Notes under the pieces: generated by a model
What the model saw: only the letters and a program-made list of their open reading frames with translations
Told to the model about the DNA's origin: nothing
Database searches by the model: none
NCBI RefSeq assembly: GCF_012935325.2
Contig: NZ_JABBYG020000010.1
Span: 186,001-250,000, forward strand
DNA: 64,000 bases
Direction of reading: 5' to 3'
Source of the DNA: Paenibacillus sp. PL91
GTDB taxonomy: Bacteria; Bacillota; Bacilli; Paenibacillales; Paenibacillaceae
Made by a program: the position numbers and the translations under genes
Part shown: positions 42,747 through 52,624 of the stretch, piece after piece
How positions within the stretch are numbered: the stretch's first letter is position 1
Layout of the letters: each line of letters opens with the position of its first letter

Positions 42747-45071
42747 ATGACTCAGCAAACGGAAAATCGATTATGGTACAAGCAGGCGGCCACAGTATGG
42801 GAGGAGGCGCTGCCGGTTGGCAACGGAAAGCTGGGCGGCATGGTATTTGGAGACACGCACCGCGAGAGAATGGCGCTGAATGAAGATAGCGTATGGTATG
42901 GCGGGCCGCGTGACCGCAACAATCCAGATGCGCTGCTTCAACTCGATAACATTCGCAGCCTTCTAAAGGAAGGGCGTCTGCGCGAAGCACATTCCTTGTC
43001 GGCGATGGCTCTCTCCGGCGTTCCAGAAACGCAGCGCCATTATATGCCGCTTGGCGATTTGCAGCTGAACTTTCGCTATGCGAACGAGGGCGATGTGAAG
43101 GCATATACGAGAGAGCTGGATTTGTACAGCGGCATTGCAACGGTCGCTTTTAGTCAAGGAGAGACGTCCTATCGTCGTGAAACGTTTGCGAGCTTTCCCG
43201 ATGAGGCGCTTGTGACACATTTGACTGCGGATAAGCCGGGCAGCATCAGCTTCACAGCCCGCCTGCTGCGTGGGCGAAATCGTTATTACGACGAATTAGT
43301 GAAGGCTGACGGAAGCACGATTGTCATGTGCGGCGTATGCGGGGGTTCAGGCGGCTCGGATTTCCGGATGGCATTGCGCGCTGTAGCGGCAGGCGGCTCG
43401 TTGTCGATTATCGGCGAGCATCTCGTAGTAGAGGGAGCAGATAGCGTAACGCTGCTGCTAACAGCTGCTACGTCGTTCCGGCATGACGATCCGGAGTCCT
43501 ATGTGGTGGGTACAATTGTCAATGCAGCGGCAGCTGGTTATGAGACGCTCAAGGCTCGCCATATTCAGGATTTTACCGCATTATCGGAGCGGGTGAAGCT
43601 TCGCCTATCCGATGATGGCGCTACAAGCGCTGCCTCTATGCCAACCGATGAGCGTCTTAAGCGGGTTCAATCGGGCCGGCCGGATGCGGGATTGACGGCG
43701 CTATACTATCAGTATGGCCGTTACCTGCTCATCTCGAGCAGCCGGCCAGGCTCGCTGCCTGCCAATTTGCAAGGTATTTGGAACGAGCAAATGCTGCCGC
43801 CTTGGGACAGTAAATATACGATCAATATTAATACGCAAATGAATTATTGGCCGGCTGAGGCGGGCAATCTGGCAGAATGCCATGAGCCGTTGTTCGATCT
43901 GCTGGAGAGGATGCGCGAGCCTGGCAGAGTAACGGCCCAAGCGATGTACGATTGCGGAGGCTTCGTTGCCCACCATAATACCGACATTTGGGGCGATACG
44001 GCTCCGCAGGACATCTATTTGCCGGCTTCCTATTGGACGATGGGGGCTGCATGGCTTTGCTTGCACTTATGGGAGCATTATGAATACGGGCTTGATGCAG
44101 CGTTTCTTGAACGGATCTATCCGACCTTGAAGGAGTCGGCGCAATTTTTCGTCGATTTCTTAAGAGAGACGGAGGAAGGCTTGCTCGTTGCCAATCCATC
44201 CGTATCACCGGAAAATACGTATATGCTTCCAAGCGGAGAATCGGGGACGCTTTGCATCGGAGCTTCCATGGACAGCCAAATTTTATATGAATTGTTCACG
44301 GCATGCGCCGAAGCAGCGAAAGTTCTTGGCATCGAGCCATCGGAGCAGCAGCATTGGGAGCAAATGCGAGCACGCTTGCCGGAGCCTGCTATCGGCAAAT
44401 ACGGGCAAATTCAGGAGTGGATGGACGATTACGAGGAAGCGGAGCCGGGACATCGCCATATCTCCCATTTGTTCGCCCTACATCCAGGCAGGCGCTTTAC
44501 GGTTAGAGGTACGCCGGAATGGGCGGCTGCTGCCAGAGTAACGCTTGATCGCAGGCTGGCAAGCGGCGGCGGCCATACCGGCTGGAGCCGGGCTTGGATC
44601 ATCAACTTCTGGGCAAGGCTGGAGGACGGCGAGAAAGCTTATGAAAATGTGCAAGCGCTGCTAGGCCACTCAACGCTTCCGAACCTGTTCGACAATCATC
44701 CCCCTTTCCAAATCGACGGCAATTTCGGCGGGACGGCAGGCATAACGGAAATGCTGCTTCAATGTCATGCAGGAAGCATCCACTTGCTGCCGGCATTGCC
44801 TGCGGCATGGGCAGATGGCGAAGTAACGGGCTTGCGCGCAAGAGGCGGCTTTGAGGTGGATATGCGCTGGTCGGCTGGGAAGCTGATAGAGGCTCGGATT
44901 CGCGCGAGTGCTGCTCATCTCTGCTCCGTACAAACGAGCTGTCCGATAGTAGTCACAAATAACGGCAGTGAAGTGCAGAACATGAGCAGCGAACAAGGAC
45001 TCCTTACTTGGATGGCAGAGGCGGGAGCCGAATATGTGCTAGAGACGGTCGCTGCCATCCATAGCTCGTGA
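42747..45071 (+). CDS. Glycoside hydrolase family 95 (alpha-L-fucosidase-like)
   Basis: A 774-residue enzyme of full family length. Family blocks are [24 protein letters not shown]-type [36 protein letters not shown] (substrate-activating Asn pair), [10 protein letters not shown] (catalytic-type Glu) and [13 protein letters not shown] (Asp). GH95 inverting enzymes release alpha-1,2-L-fucose or L-galactose. No signal peptide, so it is cytoplasmic. ATG 42747 follows AAAAGGAG. Regulated probably by the divergent AraC protein. Confidence 0.92.
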   Translation: MTQQTENRLWYKQAATVWEEALPVGNGKLGGMVFGDTHRERMALNEDSVWYGGPRDRNNPDALLQLDNIRSLLKEGRLREAHSLSAMALSGVPETQRHYMPLGDLQLNFRYANEGDVKAYTRELDLYSGIATVAFSQGETSYRRETFASFPDEALVTHLTADKPGSISFTARLLRGRNRYYDELVKADGSTIVMCGVCGGSGGSDFRMALRAVAAGGSLSIIGEHLVVEGADSVTLLLTAATSFRHDDPESYVVGTIVNAAAAGYETLKARHIQDFTALSERVKLRLSDDGATSAASMPTDERLKRVQSGRPDAGLTALYYQYGRYLLISSSRPGSLPANLQGIWNEQMLPPWDSKYTININTQMNYWPAEAGNLAECHEPLFDLLERMREPGRVTAQAMYDCGGFVAHHNTDIWGDTAPQDIYLPASYWTMGAAWLCLHLWEHYEYGLDAAFLERIYPTLKESAQFFVDFLRETEEGLLVANPSVSPENTYMLPSGESGTLCIGASMDSQILYELFTACAEAAKVLGIEPSEQQHWEQMRARLPEPAIGKYGQIQEWMDDYEEAEPGHRHISHLFALHPGRRFTVRGTPEWAAAARVTLDRRLASGGGHTGWSRAWIINFWARLEDGEKAYENVQALLGHSTLPNLFDNHPPFQIDGNFGGTAGITEMLLQCHAGSIHLLPALPAAWADGEVTGLRARGGFEVDMRWSAGKLIEARIRASAAHLCSVQTSCPIVVTNNGSEVQNMSSEQGLLTWMAEAGAEYVLETVAAIHSS

Positions 45072-45098
45072 ACTAACCGATCAAATTTCACCAAGCAG

Positions 45099-45138
45099 AA
45101 ACCAGCCGTCACCAACCAAGTTGGATGGGCTGGTTTTG
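45099..45138. terminator. Bidirectional terminator between GH95 and MocR genes
   Basis: AAACCAGCC (45099-45107) pairs with GGCTGGTTT (45128-45136), with an inner CCAAC/GTTGG hairpin. It sits between convergent genes. Confidence 0.75.
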
Positions 45139-45140
45139 GC

Positions 45141-46514
45141 TTAACCCCTTAATGCTCTCCCAATTCTGCGAACCCCCTCATCGATCTGTTGTTCATCCAA
45201 GTGGCCATAGCCGAGCAGCAGCCTGTTGTAAGGCAATATAACTGCATATACCTCTTCTTCCTTTAGTCGATTGCCAAAATCGTCCGGCAGCGGGTAAACA
45301 AACTCCACTACAAGATGCAAGCCTGCCGCTTTGCCCATAACCCGAAATTCGACGCTGAGCTGATCGTTCAAGGCGACAACCAGATGCTCGCGCCTCTTTT
45401 TGTATAGCTTTTTCATTTTTAAAATATGGGCGTTTAAGTATCCCTTCGTCATAAAACGGATCAAGGCAAGCTGCTCGATGCTCGGCGTTTGGTAATCAGA
45501 CAGCTTCTTAAGCTGTCTGCACGGCTCTACTAACGACTCGGGAACGATCATATAGCCGATCCGCAGCGAGGGAAACATGATTTTGCTGAACGTACCGATG
45601 TAGATGACCTGCTCCGGGCATAGGCTTTGCAACGAATGGAGGGGCGCTCCGTCATATCGGAATTCGCTGTCATAGTCGTCTTCAAGAATGTAGCTGCCGC
45701 AGCGGCGGGCGTACTCCACTAATTCAATCCGCCTTTGAATCGGTAAAATGCCCCCTAGCGGAAATTGATGGGAAGGGGTCGCATAAATACATGTTGGAGA
45801 CATGCCTACCGGCAGCTTTTGCGATTGAAGACCCCAATCATCAACCGGTATTTCATGCAGCTTCGCGCCGGTGGAGGTCAAAATGTTTTTTAAATCCTCA
45901 TTGGAAGGTTCCTCCGCAAAAACAGTATCCCCTGATTGGAGCAGCAGCCTAACGATCAGCTGCAGCGCTTGCACGGCTCCGCTCGTAATGACGATATGCT
46001 CCGGCTTGCTGATCACCCCTCTTATTCTCCTCAAATGCTTGGCCAACAAGCTTCGCAGCTCGTAATTTCCAGAAGGATCGCCATAGGCAAGCTCAGAGCT
46101 AGAGGAATTCATGCACACGCTTTGCAAAATGGAGCCCCATTGCTTCATCGGGAATAGATCCAGAGCCGGTAAACCGGTGCGAAACGAAATGCCAGCCAGC
46201 TCCGATGATTTCAACGCTGCGGGCGCAGCAGGAGGTTCTCCATCAGGCGCTGCCGACGTGTAGCCAGCAAGGCAAGCGCCCTCCGCTACAAAAGTGCCCG
46301 AACCCGAGCGGCCTGTAATATACCCCTCGGCCAGCAGCAGCTCGTAAGCCTCCAGGATCACATTGCGCGAGACATTAAGCTGCTCTGCCAGCTCCCGAGT
46401 AGAGGGAAGCTTGCTGCCAGCATGCAGCTGACCGGCAAGAACAGCACCTTGAAGGGCATCGAACACTTGACGAAACATGGGCACACTAGCGTGCTTATCA
46501 ATAGAAAACCACAA
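45141..46514 (-). CDS. MocR/PdxR-type regulator (GntR HTH fused to aminotransferase domain)
   Basis: A 457-residue fusion. The N-terminal GntR winged helix (GSKLPSTRELAEQLNVSRNVI) is followed by a class I aminotransferase fold that binds PLP (TSGAVQALQLIVRLL, EDDYDSEFRY, GTFSKIMFPSLRIGYM with the Schiff-base Lys). It is divergent from an EamA transporter gene, a common pairing in which the regulator activates the transporter or a PLP-related gene. Confidence 0.9.
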   Translation of the reverse strand: MWFSIDKHASVPMFRQVFDALQGAVLAGQLHAGSKLPSTRELAEQLNVSRNVILEAYELLLAEGYITGRSGSGTFVAEGACLAGYTSAAPDGEPPAAPAALKSSELAGISFRTGLPALDLFPMKQWGSILQSVCMNSSSSELAYGDPSGNYELRSLLAKHLRRIRGVISKPEHIVITSGAVQALQLIVRLLLQSGDTVFAEEPSNEDLKNILTSTGAKLHEIPVDDWGLQSQKLPVGMSPTCIYATPSHQFPLGGILPIQRRIELVEYARRCGSYILEDDYDSEFRYDGAPLHSLQSLCPEQVIYIGTFSKIMFPSLRIGYMIVPESLVEPCRQLKKLSDYQTPSIEQLALIRFMTKGYLNAHILKMKKLYKKRREHLVVALNDQLSVEFRVMGKAAGLHLVVEFVYPLPDDFGNRLKEEEVYAVILPYNRLLLGYGHLDEQQIDEGVRRIGRALRG

Positions 46515-46631
46515 ATGGTCCAGTCCTCCTCATAAAGCGGTACTCTCAAATAGGCTGTGTAATGGCACTACAACAAACCAATTCCCCTTTGCTACAGTAT
46601 ATAGGAACCAAAAGAAGAGGGGTTGTTGAAT

Positions 46632-47564
46632 TTGAATCATTCTCGTATATTTGCTTATTTCGAGCTTGCCATTGCATCTATTCTCGTCGGAAGCTCCGTT
46701 GTGGTCGGCAAAATAACAACGATGCAGATGCCCGTCTTTCTGTCTCAGACGATAAGCCTCTCGGTTGCCTTGCTGCTGTTGATTCCTATCTTATTGCTAA
46801 AAAGCGGCGGTCCGATTCTAGTGGGGAGAAAGGATTTATTTGTTCTCTTATTGCAAGCGTTTCTTGGCATGTTCATGTTCCGCGTGCTTATGCTGTATGG
46901 CTTGCGAACAGCGCATGCTGCGGAAGCCGGCATCGTGACCAGCTTAACTCCGGCAATCGTAGCATTTCTTTCGGTTATATTCTTGAAGGAGCTGTTAACG
47001 ATACGTCTCAAAATAGGCATCTTGTGCTCGCTGCTAGGCATATTGAGCATGCAGGTGCCCGGCTGGCTGCTGCCATCCTCCGAGATACAGCCGCAAGGGT
47101 TATACATTGGACTTTTACTCCTATTAGGCGCCGTAAGCGGGGAAGCGATGCTTACCATCCTGCGCAAAATGACAACAAGCAACGTATCCTCCTTGCTCGG
47201 CACGACTTACGTGACTTTATTTTCGTTTTTGATGTTTTTGCCTTTTTCCTTTGCCGAGGCATTAACCTATGATTTTGGCCAGCTAAGCTTAGAGGACATC
47301 GGGCTTCTGCTATACTATGGCATTTTCGTAACAGCAATTGCTTATATTTTATGGTTTCGCGGCGTCTCCAAGGTGTCCGCTGCAACGGCAGCCGTTTATA
47401 CGAGCTGCATTCCCGTAAGCACGCTGCTGCTCTCTTATGCAGTGCTGCACGAGCCGTTCTCATGGACGCATGTCGCAGGCGGCGCTTTTGTTTTTTTAGG
47501 CATATGGCAAGTGTCTAGAAGCACAAAAGATGATGGCGTACAGAGGTCGAATTCGTTGTTTTGA
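46632..47564 (+). CDS. EamA/DMT family transporter
   Basis: A protein of about 310 residues with ten predicted transmembrane helices in two EamA repeats (about residues 5-135 and 155-295). The second repeat ends in YTSCIPVSTLLLSYAVLHEPFSW, typical for the family. TTG at 46632 is preferred; AGAGGGG lies 9 bases upstream, and TTG codons at 46623/46626 are too close. It is a metabolite exporter, probably controlled by the divergent MocR protein. Confidence 0.87.
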   Translation: MNHSRIFAYFELAIASILVGSSVVVGKITTMQMPVFLSQTISLSVALLLLIPILLLKSGGPILVGRKDLFVLLLQAFLGMFMFRVLMLYGLRTAHAAEAGIVTSLTPAIVAFLSVIFLKELLTIRLKIGILCSLLGILSMQVPGWLLPSSEIQPQGLYIGLLLLLGAVSGEAMLTILRKMTTSNVSSLLGTTYVTLFSFLMFLPFSFAEALTYDFGQLSLEDIGLLLYYGIFVTAIAYILWFRGVSKVSAATAAVYTSCIPVSTLLLSYAVLHEPFSWTHVAGGAFVFLGIWQVSRSTKDDGVQRSNSLF

Positions 47565-47638
47565 AAGCTCCATTGTTTCATACCACATAGATATGGGATA
47601 ATTACTCACGTAACGATCATCAGGAATGGAGCTTGTTT

Positions 47639-48919
47639 ATGAACAAATTCAGCATTAAGAAAAAAGCGGATTTAGCGCTGCTCTTCTCCGCTATCGGAAT
47701 ATTTGCTGCTTTTCCCTTTCACGATACGTTTATGGGGGGACTTTTATTCTCTCTCTTTAGCGCTGCAACGATCGGCGGACTCGCTGATTCCTTTGCGGTA
47801 AGCGCCTTGTTCGGCAATCCTTTGAGGATCAAGTGGCCGTCATGGATGGGCACCAACATCATTTCTCGCAACCGGGAACGGTTAATTGGCGAGCTTGTGA
47901 AGATGGTGCAAAATGAATTGCTGACCATTCCGAACATTAAGGAGAGGCTGGACGAGTACAACATCGCGGATGTACTGGTCACTTATTTGAAGCAGCATGG
48001 CGGCGAAGAGGGCATCAACGATATTTTGCAGCAGGTGGCAGACGATGTCATTACGACGATTGATTTGCAGGAGCTGGCCAAAATGGTGCAAACCTTCTTG
48101 TTCGAGCATGCCGATTCGATTCCAGTAGCGGATATCGCGGCTGATGCCGGCGATTGGACGATTCGAAATGGATACGATGACCGTATAATCGAATTTATTA
48201 TTCCAGAGCTTATAAAAATCGTGAAGTCGGCGCCTTTTGAAGCCGTCGTCAGCCAAATCGTAGATTCTGCGATTCGCTCTTATGAAGGGGATCAATTCCG
48301 CAGGAAGCTGATTGATGTTTCAGCAGGCTTGGAATCGGCGAATATTAGCGGCAAGCTGCAGCAGTGGCTGGTGTCGTTTCTGGAGAAATTCCATTCCGAG
48401 GACCACCCGCAGCGCCAGAAGCTTAAAGCTTTTATAGCCCAATTTGTTGCTAGGCTTCGTACAGATGAGCAGCTGCGCAGCCGAATTGAAGCGGGCAAGG
48501 CGGCCCTTCTCTCATCTGTGAAGGAAGCGATCAAGCTTGATGTTTACATACAGCGAGGACTGGAGTCCATTCGCAGTGCCGCAGCAGCGAATGCGGAGGG
48601 GCAGCTTGCGCGTTATCCATGGATTAAGGAGAAGCTGCATGAAGGCATTAAGACGTTGGAGGGCAACAAGGAGCTGCTCACCCGCATTGATCAATACGTC
48701 AAGACAACCGTGCTCAAGTGGATGGAGCAGAAGCATTCGTACATCGGCAGGATGGTGACCGACAAGCTGAACAGCTTCTCTGAAGAGGAGCTTATCGAGC
48801 TGGTAAAAGAGAAAGCGGGACGCGATTTGCAATACATTCGGATTAACGGCATGGGAGTTGGAGCGCTTATTGGCGTAGTGCTGCATCTAGCAACCTTTTG
48901 GATCGGAGGGCAAGCATAA
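47639..48919 (+). CDS. DUF445 family membrane protein, copy 1
   Basis: A 426-residue protein. Two hydrophobic segments lie near the N-terminus (LALLFSAIGIFAAF; MGGLLFSLFSAATIGGLADSFAVSALFGNP) and one at the C-terminus (GALIGVVLHLATFWIG). The middle is a long helical, charged region. GGLADSFAVSALF is the family signature. ATG 47639 is preferred to a TTG at 47633 because GGAG is correctly spaced. It overlaps the next DUF445 gene by one base. The function is unknown. Confidence 0.85.
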   Translation: MNKFSIKKKADLALLFSAIGIFAAFPFHDTFMGGLLFSLFSAATIGGLADSFAVSALFGNPLRIKWPSWMGTNIISRNRERLIGELVKMVQNELLTIPNIKERLDEYNIADVLVTYLKQHGGEEGINDILQQVADDVITTIDLQELAKMVQTFLFEHADSIPVADIAADAGDWTIRNGYDDRIIEFIIPELIKIVKSAPFEAVVSQIVDSAIRSYEGDQFRRKLIDVSAGLESANISGKLQQWLVSFLEKFHSEDHPQRQKLKAFIAQFVARLRTDEQLRSRIEAGKAALLSSVKEAIKLDVYIQRGLESIRSAAAANAEGQLARYPWIKEKLHEGIKTLEGNKELLTRIDQYVKTTVLKWMEQKHSYIGRMVTDKLNSFSEEELIELVKEKAGRDLQYIRINGMGVGALIGVVLHLATFWIGGQA

Positions 48920-50253
48920 TGGCAATGAGAAAAAAAGCAAATCGCAGCTTAATTTTGTTAGCCGTCTTATTCGTCCTTGCTGCTTGCTGCTTGTATGTGT
49001 TTCCGGACAATTGGTGGACCCGAATGCTGCTTTACACGACTGAAGCAGGTCTTGTCGGAGCATTGGCCGATTTGTTTGCGGTAACGGTTCTATTTCGCCA
49101 TCCATTTGGTTGGAAGTGGATTCCGCATACGGCAATAATTCCGAGAAATCGCGATAAGCTGATTGAAGGCGTCGCGAATATGGTCGAGCAGCAATTGCTC
49201 AGCAAAGATTTGCTAAAGGATAAAGTGAGCCAGATCTCTCTTGTTGAGATCGCGATTGCATGGGTAGACCGCCGTCCAGGCGGCATGCTCGCGGAGCAGG
49301 GCTGGCGGCTCGTGTCGGGGCTTCTGGCTAAGCTGGATCTTAAAGGGCTATCCGTCGTTTTGGATGAGAAAGCTCGCAAAAGCTTAAGCAACGTTAATAT
49401 GTCACCTTATGCAGGCAAGGCGCTGAAGTGGGTGATGGATCAGGGCAATTTTCAAAGCTGGCTCAATTATGTCGTTGAGTTTGCGGCTGTGAAGGCTGCC
49501 GATGAGCAGACAAAGCTCGTTATCCGGGAGCTGCTTGGCAAGGAGAAGGAGAAATTCGTTAACCAAGGAAGCATTTTTTCCAAGTGGCTCAAAAAAATGG
49601 CTGTCGAAATCGCGGAATCAACCAATGCGCTTAACCTCGACGATGCGACTAATGTGTTATATGACGATTTGCAGCGATTAATCGATGACTTGCGAAATCC
49701 GCAGCATGAGCTTCGCGTTTTGATTGAAGACATGGTGTATCAGCTGGCTGACCATTTGCAAAATCGCGAGGACGTTTCTGCTGCTGTCAACGAGTGGAGA
49801 GACGAGGTCATCGAGAAAATTTCTTTTCTGCCTTCGATTGAAGCCTTGCTTGGCAATGTGAGACAGCTGTTGATGAAGGGTCAGGGCATGCAGCTTGTTG
49901 TGTTAGAGAAGCATTCCGTTAATCATACCGACATAAAGGATTTGATTAATCAGTTTATTAAATCTTATTGGGACTGGTTTAAGGCGAGTGAGGAAACGAA
50001 GAGCTGGCTGGAGCAATATGCCCAAAAATTCGTTCATAAAATGATCGATACGGAGCATGCGATTATCGGTGTCATCGTGCGCAAGACGCTGGATAGCTTT
50101 ACGGAGCAGAAGCTGGTGTACTTCATTGAGAGCAAGGTCGAGACCGATCTGCAGCGTATTCGTTTGAACGGAGCGTATATTGGGTCAGCGCTTGGAGCCG
50201 CCTTTTATCTCCTGCTGCATGGCGTTTACGAGCCGATATTACGATTGTTTTGA
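48919..50253 (+). CDS. DUF445 family membrane protein, copy 2
   Basis: A 444-residue paralogue. The N-terminal helices include VGALADLFAVTVLFRHPFG (signature), the central region is helical, and a C-terminal helix follows RIRLNGAYIGSALGAAFYLLL. ATG at 48919 overlaps the stop of copy 1 (TAATG) with GGAGG upstream. The two probably work together, perhaps as a heteromeric membrane complex (inference). Confidence 0.85.
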   Translation: MAMRKKANRSLILLAVLFVLAACCLYVFPDNWWTRMLLYTTEAGLVGALADLFAVTVLFRHPFGWKWIPHTAIIPRNRDKLIEGVANMVEQQLLSKDLLKDKVSQISLVEIAIAWVDRRPGGMLAEQGWRLVSGLLAKLDLKGLSVVLDEKARKSLSNVNMSPYAGKALKWVMDQGNFQSWLNYVVEFAAVKAADEQTKLVIRELLGKEKEKFVNQGSIFSKWLKKMAVEIAESTNALNLDDATNVLYDDLQRLIDDLRNPQHELRVLIEDMVYQLADHLQNREDVSAAVNEWRDEVIEKISFLPSIEALLGNVRQLLMKGQGMQLVVLEKHSVNHTDIKDLINQFIKSYWDWFKASEETKSWLEQYAQKFVHKMIDTEHAIIGVIVRKTLDSFTEQKLVYFIESKVETDLQRIRLNGAYIGSALGAAFYLLLHGVYEPILRLF

Positions 50254-50257
50254 CGCG

Positions 50258-50300
50258 AAGCCCTTACTCATTAGTTCTGCTAATGGGAAGGGCTTTTTTT
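50258..50300 (+). terminator. Rho-independent terminator after the DUF445 pair
   Basis: AAGCCCTT and CATTAG pair with CTAATG and AAGGGCTT, followed by seven T residues. Confidence 0.9.
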
Positions 50301-50428
50301 GTTCCTGCCTTACTCTGTTTTTTTCTTTGAAACATTCGATGTAGATCAAGTATAAAGGTCTCACAACAAAACAGGTTGAGCTGTCGTCTATACTAAATAA
50401 TGGATACAACTAGTGAGGGAGCGTGAGC

Positions 50429-51514
50429 TTGTTGCTTAAAAAGATCGCTGCAATCGCCGGATTGGCGGTAATGGTGTTCGTACTTGCCAGGTTGGGGCAA
50501 GGCCAGGTGAAGGTAGCGTTAGCCGCAGAGGCGGCTGTAGAGGTGATGGAGAATGTTAATCTGTATCCTATCGAGGACAAGGGCAAATACGGATTCATTA
50601 ACAGCAAAGGCGAGATGGTGATCGAGCCGATCTACGATAGCCTCGGATATTCTTTCCAGCCTAGAGGCTCGGTCCAAGAGGAAGACCGCGTTGTCAAGAA
50701 GCAGATTTACTTCAGCTTCATGGGAGAACAGCAGCTCGTGTGTACGCAGAGGAACTGTGGGGTTCTGTATGATGGGTTAGCGTTGTATATGGCAAAAGTT
50801 CAGGCAGCCGACAGCACCACCGTGACAAGGTTCGGATATATCGACAGTAAAGGGAAGGTTGTCATTCAGCCGATCTACAACACAGCTTATAATTTTTCCG
50901 AAGGCTTGGCGCGAGTCAATCAGGGGAAAGCTTCCGGTTATATCAATACGAAGGGCGAGCTGGTCATACCGTATCGTTTCAGCAAAACTTCCGATTTCTC
51001 CGAAGGGTTGGCGGCTGCCAGCCTGACAGTAGGTGGAAAATACGGATTTATCGATCCTTCCGGCAAGTTCGTCATCTCTCCCGGATTCGACTATGTGTAT
51101 CTATTCTCCGATGGAGCGGCCGCTGTGATGCTGAACGGCAAATACGGATACATCGACAAGACGGGTAAATACATTCTGCCTCCTGAGTTAACTATGGCGC
51201 AGCCTTTCTCGGAAGGTCTGGCATTCGTCGAACGCAATGGGGTATCTTTCTACATCAACAAGAAGGGCGAGAAGACCATTCAAAATCTTACGGCTGGAGG
51301 AACGTTCTCGGGCGGTTTGGCTCCTGCAAGCAGAGGGCAAACCTATGGATATATCAATAAGTCTGGCACCTTCGTTATCAAGTCACAGTTCGAATGGGCC
51401 AATTCCTTCTCCGGTGATCTGGCGGAGGTTTATTTGCCCAGTTCAGAATCCCCCTACTATGTGAGTGGATTTATCGACCGCCGCGGGACAATCGTATGGC
51501 CGCCTCAATCATAA
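50429..51514 (+). CDS. Exported WG-repeat protein
   Basis: A protein of about 361 residues with an N-terminal signal or anchor (KKIAAIAGLAVMVFVLARLG). It has seven to eight WG repeats of about 40 residues, each with GYI/GFI-(D/N)-x-x-G-K-x-V-I and a following FSEGLA (KYGFINSKGEMVIEPIYD, FGYIDSKGKVVIQPIY, SGYINTKGELVIP, KYGFIDPSGKFVI, KYGYIDKTGKYIL, TYGYINKSGTFVI). WG repeats form beta-propeller-like binding modules. TTG 50429 fits GAGGGAG best; GTG 50423 is possible. The role is unknown. Confidence 0.82.
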   Translation: MLLKKIAAIAGLAVMVFVLARLGQGQVKVALAAEAAVEVMENVNLYPIEDKGKYGFINSKGEMVIEPIYDSLGYSFQPRGSVQEEDRVVKKQIYFSFMGEQQLVCTQRNCGVLYDGLALYMAKVQAADSTTVTRFGYIDSKGKVVIQPIYNTAYNFSEGLARVNQGKASGYINTKGELVIPYRFSKTSDFSEGLAAASLTVGGKYGFIDPSGKFVISPGFDYVYLFSDGAAAVMLNGKYGYIDKTGKYILPPELTMAQPFSEGLAFVERNGVSFYINKKGEKTIQNLTAGGTFSGGLAPASRGQTYGYINKSGTFVIKSQFEWANSFSGDLAEVYLPSSESPYYVSGFIDRRGTIVWPPQS

Positions 51515-51554
51515 GAGTAGAACAGAAGACAAGGATTGAAAATGTAATGAAAGC

Positions 51555-51592
51555 GGAATCCAGATGTTAGTACTCTGGATTCCTTTTTTTTT
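51555..51592 (+). terminator. Terminator after the WG-repeat gene
   Basis: GGAATCCAGA (51555-51564) pairs with TCTGGATTCC (51574-51583), followed by nine T residues. Confidence 0.92.
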
Positions 51593-51669
51593 GTTTTTTT
51601 GTTCGCGCTCATGCCTGGATTCTTCCATCCATTTCTGTAATCGAGTATATATGACTTGAAAGAAAGAAC

Positions 51670-52470
51670 TCATAAAATGTTTAATTGCTCCAGACATTCG
51701 AGTGTAATGGTTTTGGCGGCGGTGCCGCTGCCGTCCACGTTCGTGGCAAATACCCATGCAACCTTATCGGTTTCCACATAACCCACATACCAGCCGAGTC
51801 CTAGATCGGACAACCTCGTACCCGTTTTTCCATGAATCGTGTAGTCGTCCTGTTCGTTATCGATCATAAGTCGTTTGACTGTTTTCATAGTTTGCTCTTG
51901 GAACGGTAGAGATTCTTCTACAAGCTTCTCCATGAATTGGGCTTGCTCTTGTGCGGAGATGGTTAAGCTGCTGTTCAACCAGAACTTATCAATCCCGCCG
52001 CTAATGTCTTGATTGCCATATTGGATCCGACTCAGGTTGGCCTGCATCCGTACGAGACCGATATCCCGAGCTAGCGCTTGGTAATACCAGATGGCGGAAT
52101 GCCTCATGGCAGAACCTAGCGTATGATCCCGATTCCAGACGTCAAACTCCCGGACGACCCCATCCCAGCGTTTTACTTCGTACTCATCCTCAAGGGCATG
52201 CTCTTCTAAGCCAATTAATGCATTCGCTACTTTGAAAGAGGACTCAGGCGTGAAGCGTTGATTGCTCCTCTTAAGGTTGTAGGTGTAGATCTTATTCGTC
52301 TTCAGGTTTTTGATTACGGTAGTGCCAGAAACACCATGGAATAGTTCCTCTACATGAAGTGCTTTGTCACTGGAATTAGCGTCAGCCGAGCTCACGATAC
52401 TGCTAAGGGGGTCTGCACTTGTTAGAAGCAGGGCAAAAAACAGCAAAACGATAACTGCGACTTTTTTCAT
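51670..52470 (-). CDS. Class D (OXA-type) beta-lactamase
   Basis: A 266-residue secreted enzyme. A signal peptide (VAVIVLLFFALLLTS) is followed by all class D motifs: Ser77-Ser-Phe-Lys80 (S-x-x-K), SAI at 125-127, YGN at 151-153, Trp164 in KFWLNSSL and KTG at 215-217. The spacing matches Gram-positive class D enzymes known from Bacillus. ATG 52470 follows GAGGAGGA; an in-frame ATG at 52497 has no site. Divergent from a MocR gene. Activity against beta-lactams is likely but the range is unknown. Confidence 0.88.
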   Translation of the reverse strand: MKKVAVIVLLFFALLLTSADPLSSIVSSADANSSDKALHVEELFHGVSGTTVIKNLKTNKIYTYNLKRSNQRFTPESSFKVANALIGLEEHALEDEYEVKRWDGVVREFDVWNRDHTLGSAMRHSAIWYYQALARDIGLVRMQANLSRIQYGNQDISGGIDKFWLNSSLTISAQEQAQFMEKLVEESLPFQEQTMKTVKRLMIDNEQDDYTIHGKTGTRLSDLGLGWYVGYVETDKVAWVFATNVDGSGTAAKTITLECLEQLNIL

Positions 52471-52582
52471 CTTGTATTCCTCCTCCAACATCAGCATAAT
52501 GGTCCAAATAGACTCCGACGAAATGGGCTTCGTCCTGTTGAGTATACGGGTATTTGTATGATTTCAAAATGGTGTTATTCAT

Positions 52583-52602
52583 GAACTGTACCCTTACAGT
52601 TC
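52583..52602. promoter_or_regulatory. Perfect inverted repeat ahead of the MocR gene
   Basis: GAACTGTA (52583-52590) and TACAGTTC (52595-52602) are separated by 4 bases, just before the ribosome binding site and in the divergent gap with the beta-lactamase gene. A candidate operator or leader hairpin. Confidence 0.5.
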
Positions 52603-52624
52603 GGAGTGAAAGGGGGTAACTAGG

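Noticed and set aside
46562-47272. A 236-residue frame overlapping the EamA transporter gene
   Set aside because: It is a shadow of the transporter in another phase, with basic low-complexity sequence and no recognisable domain.
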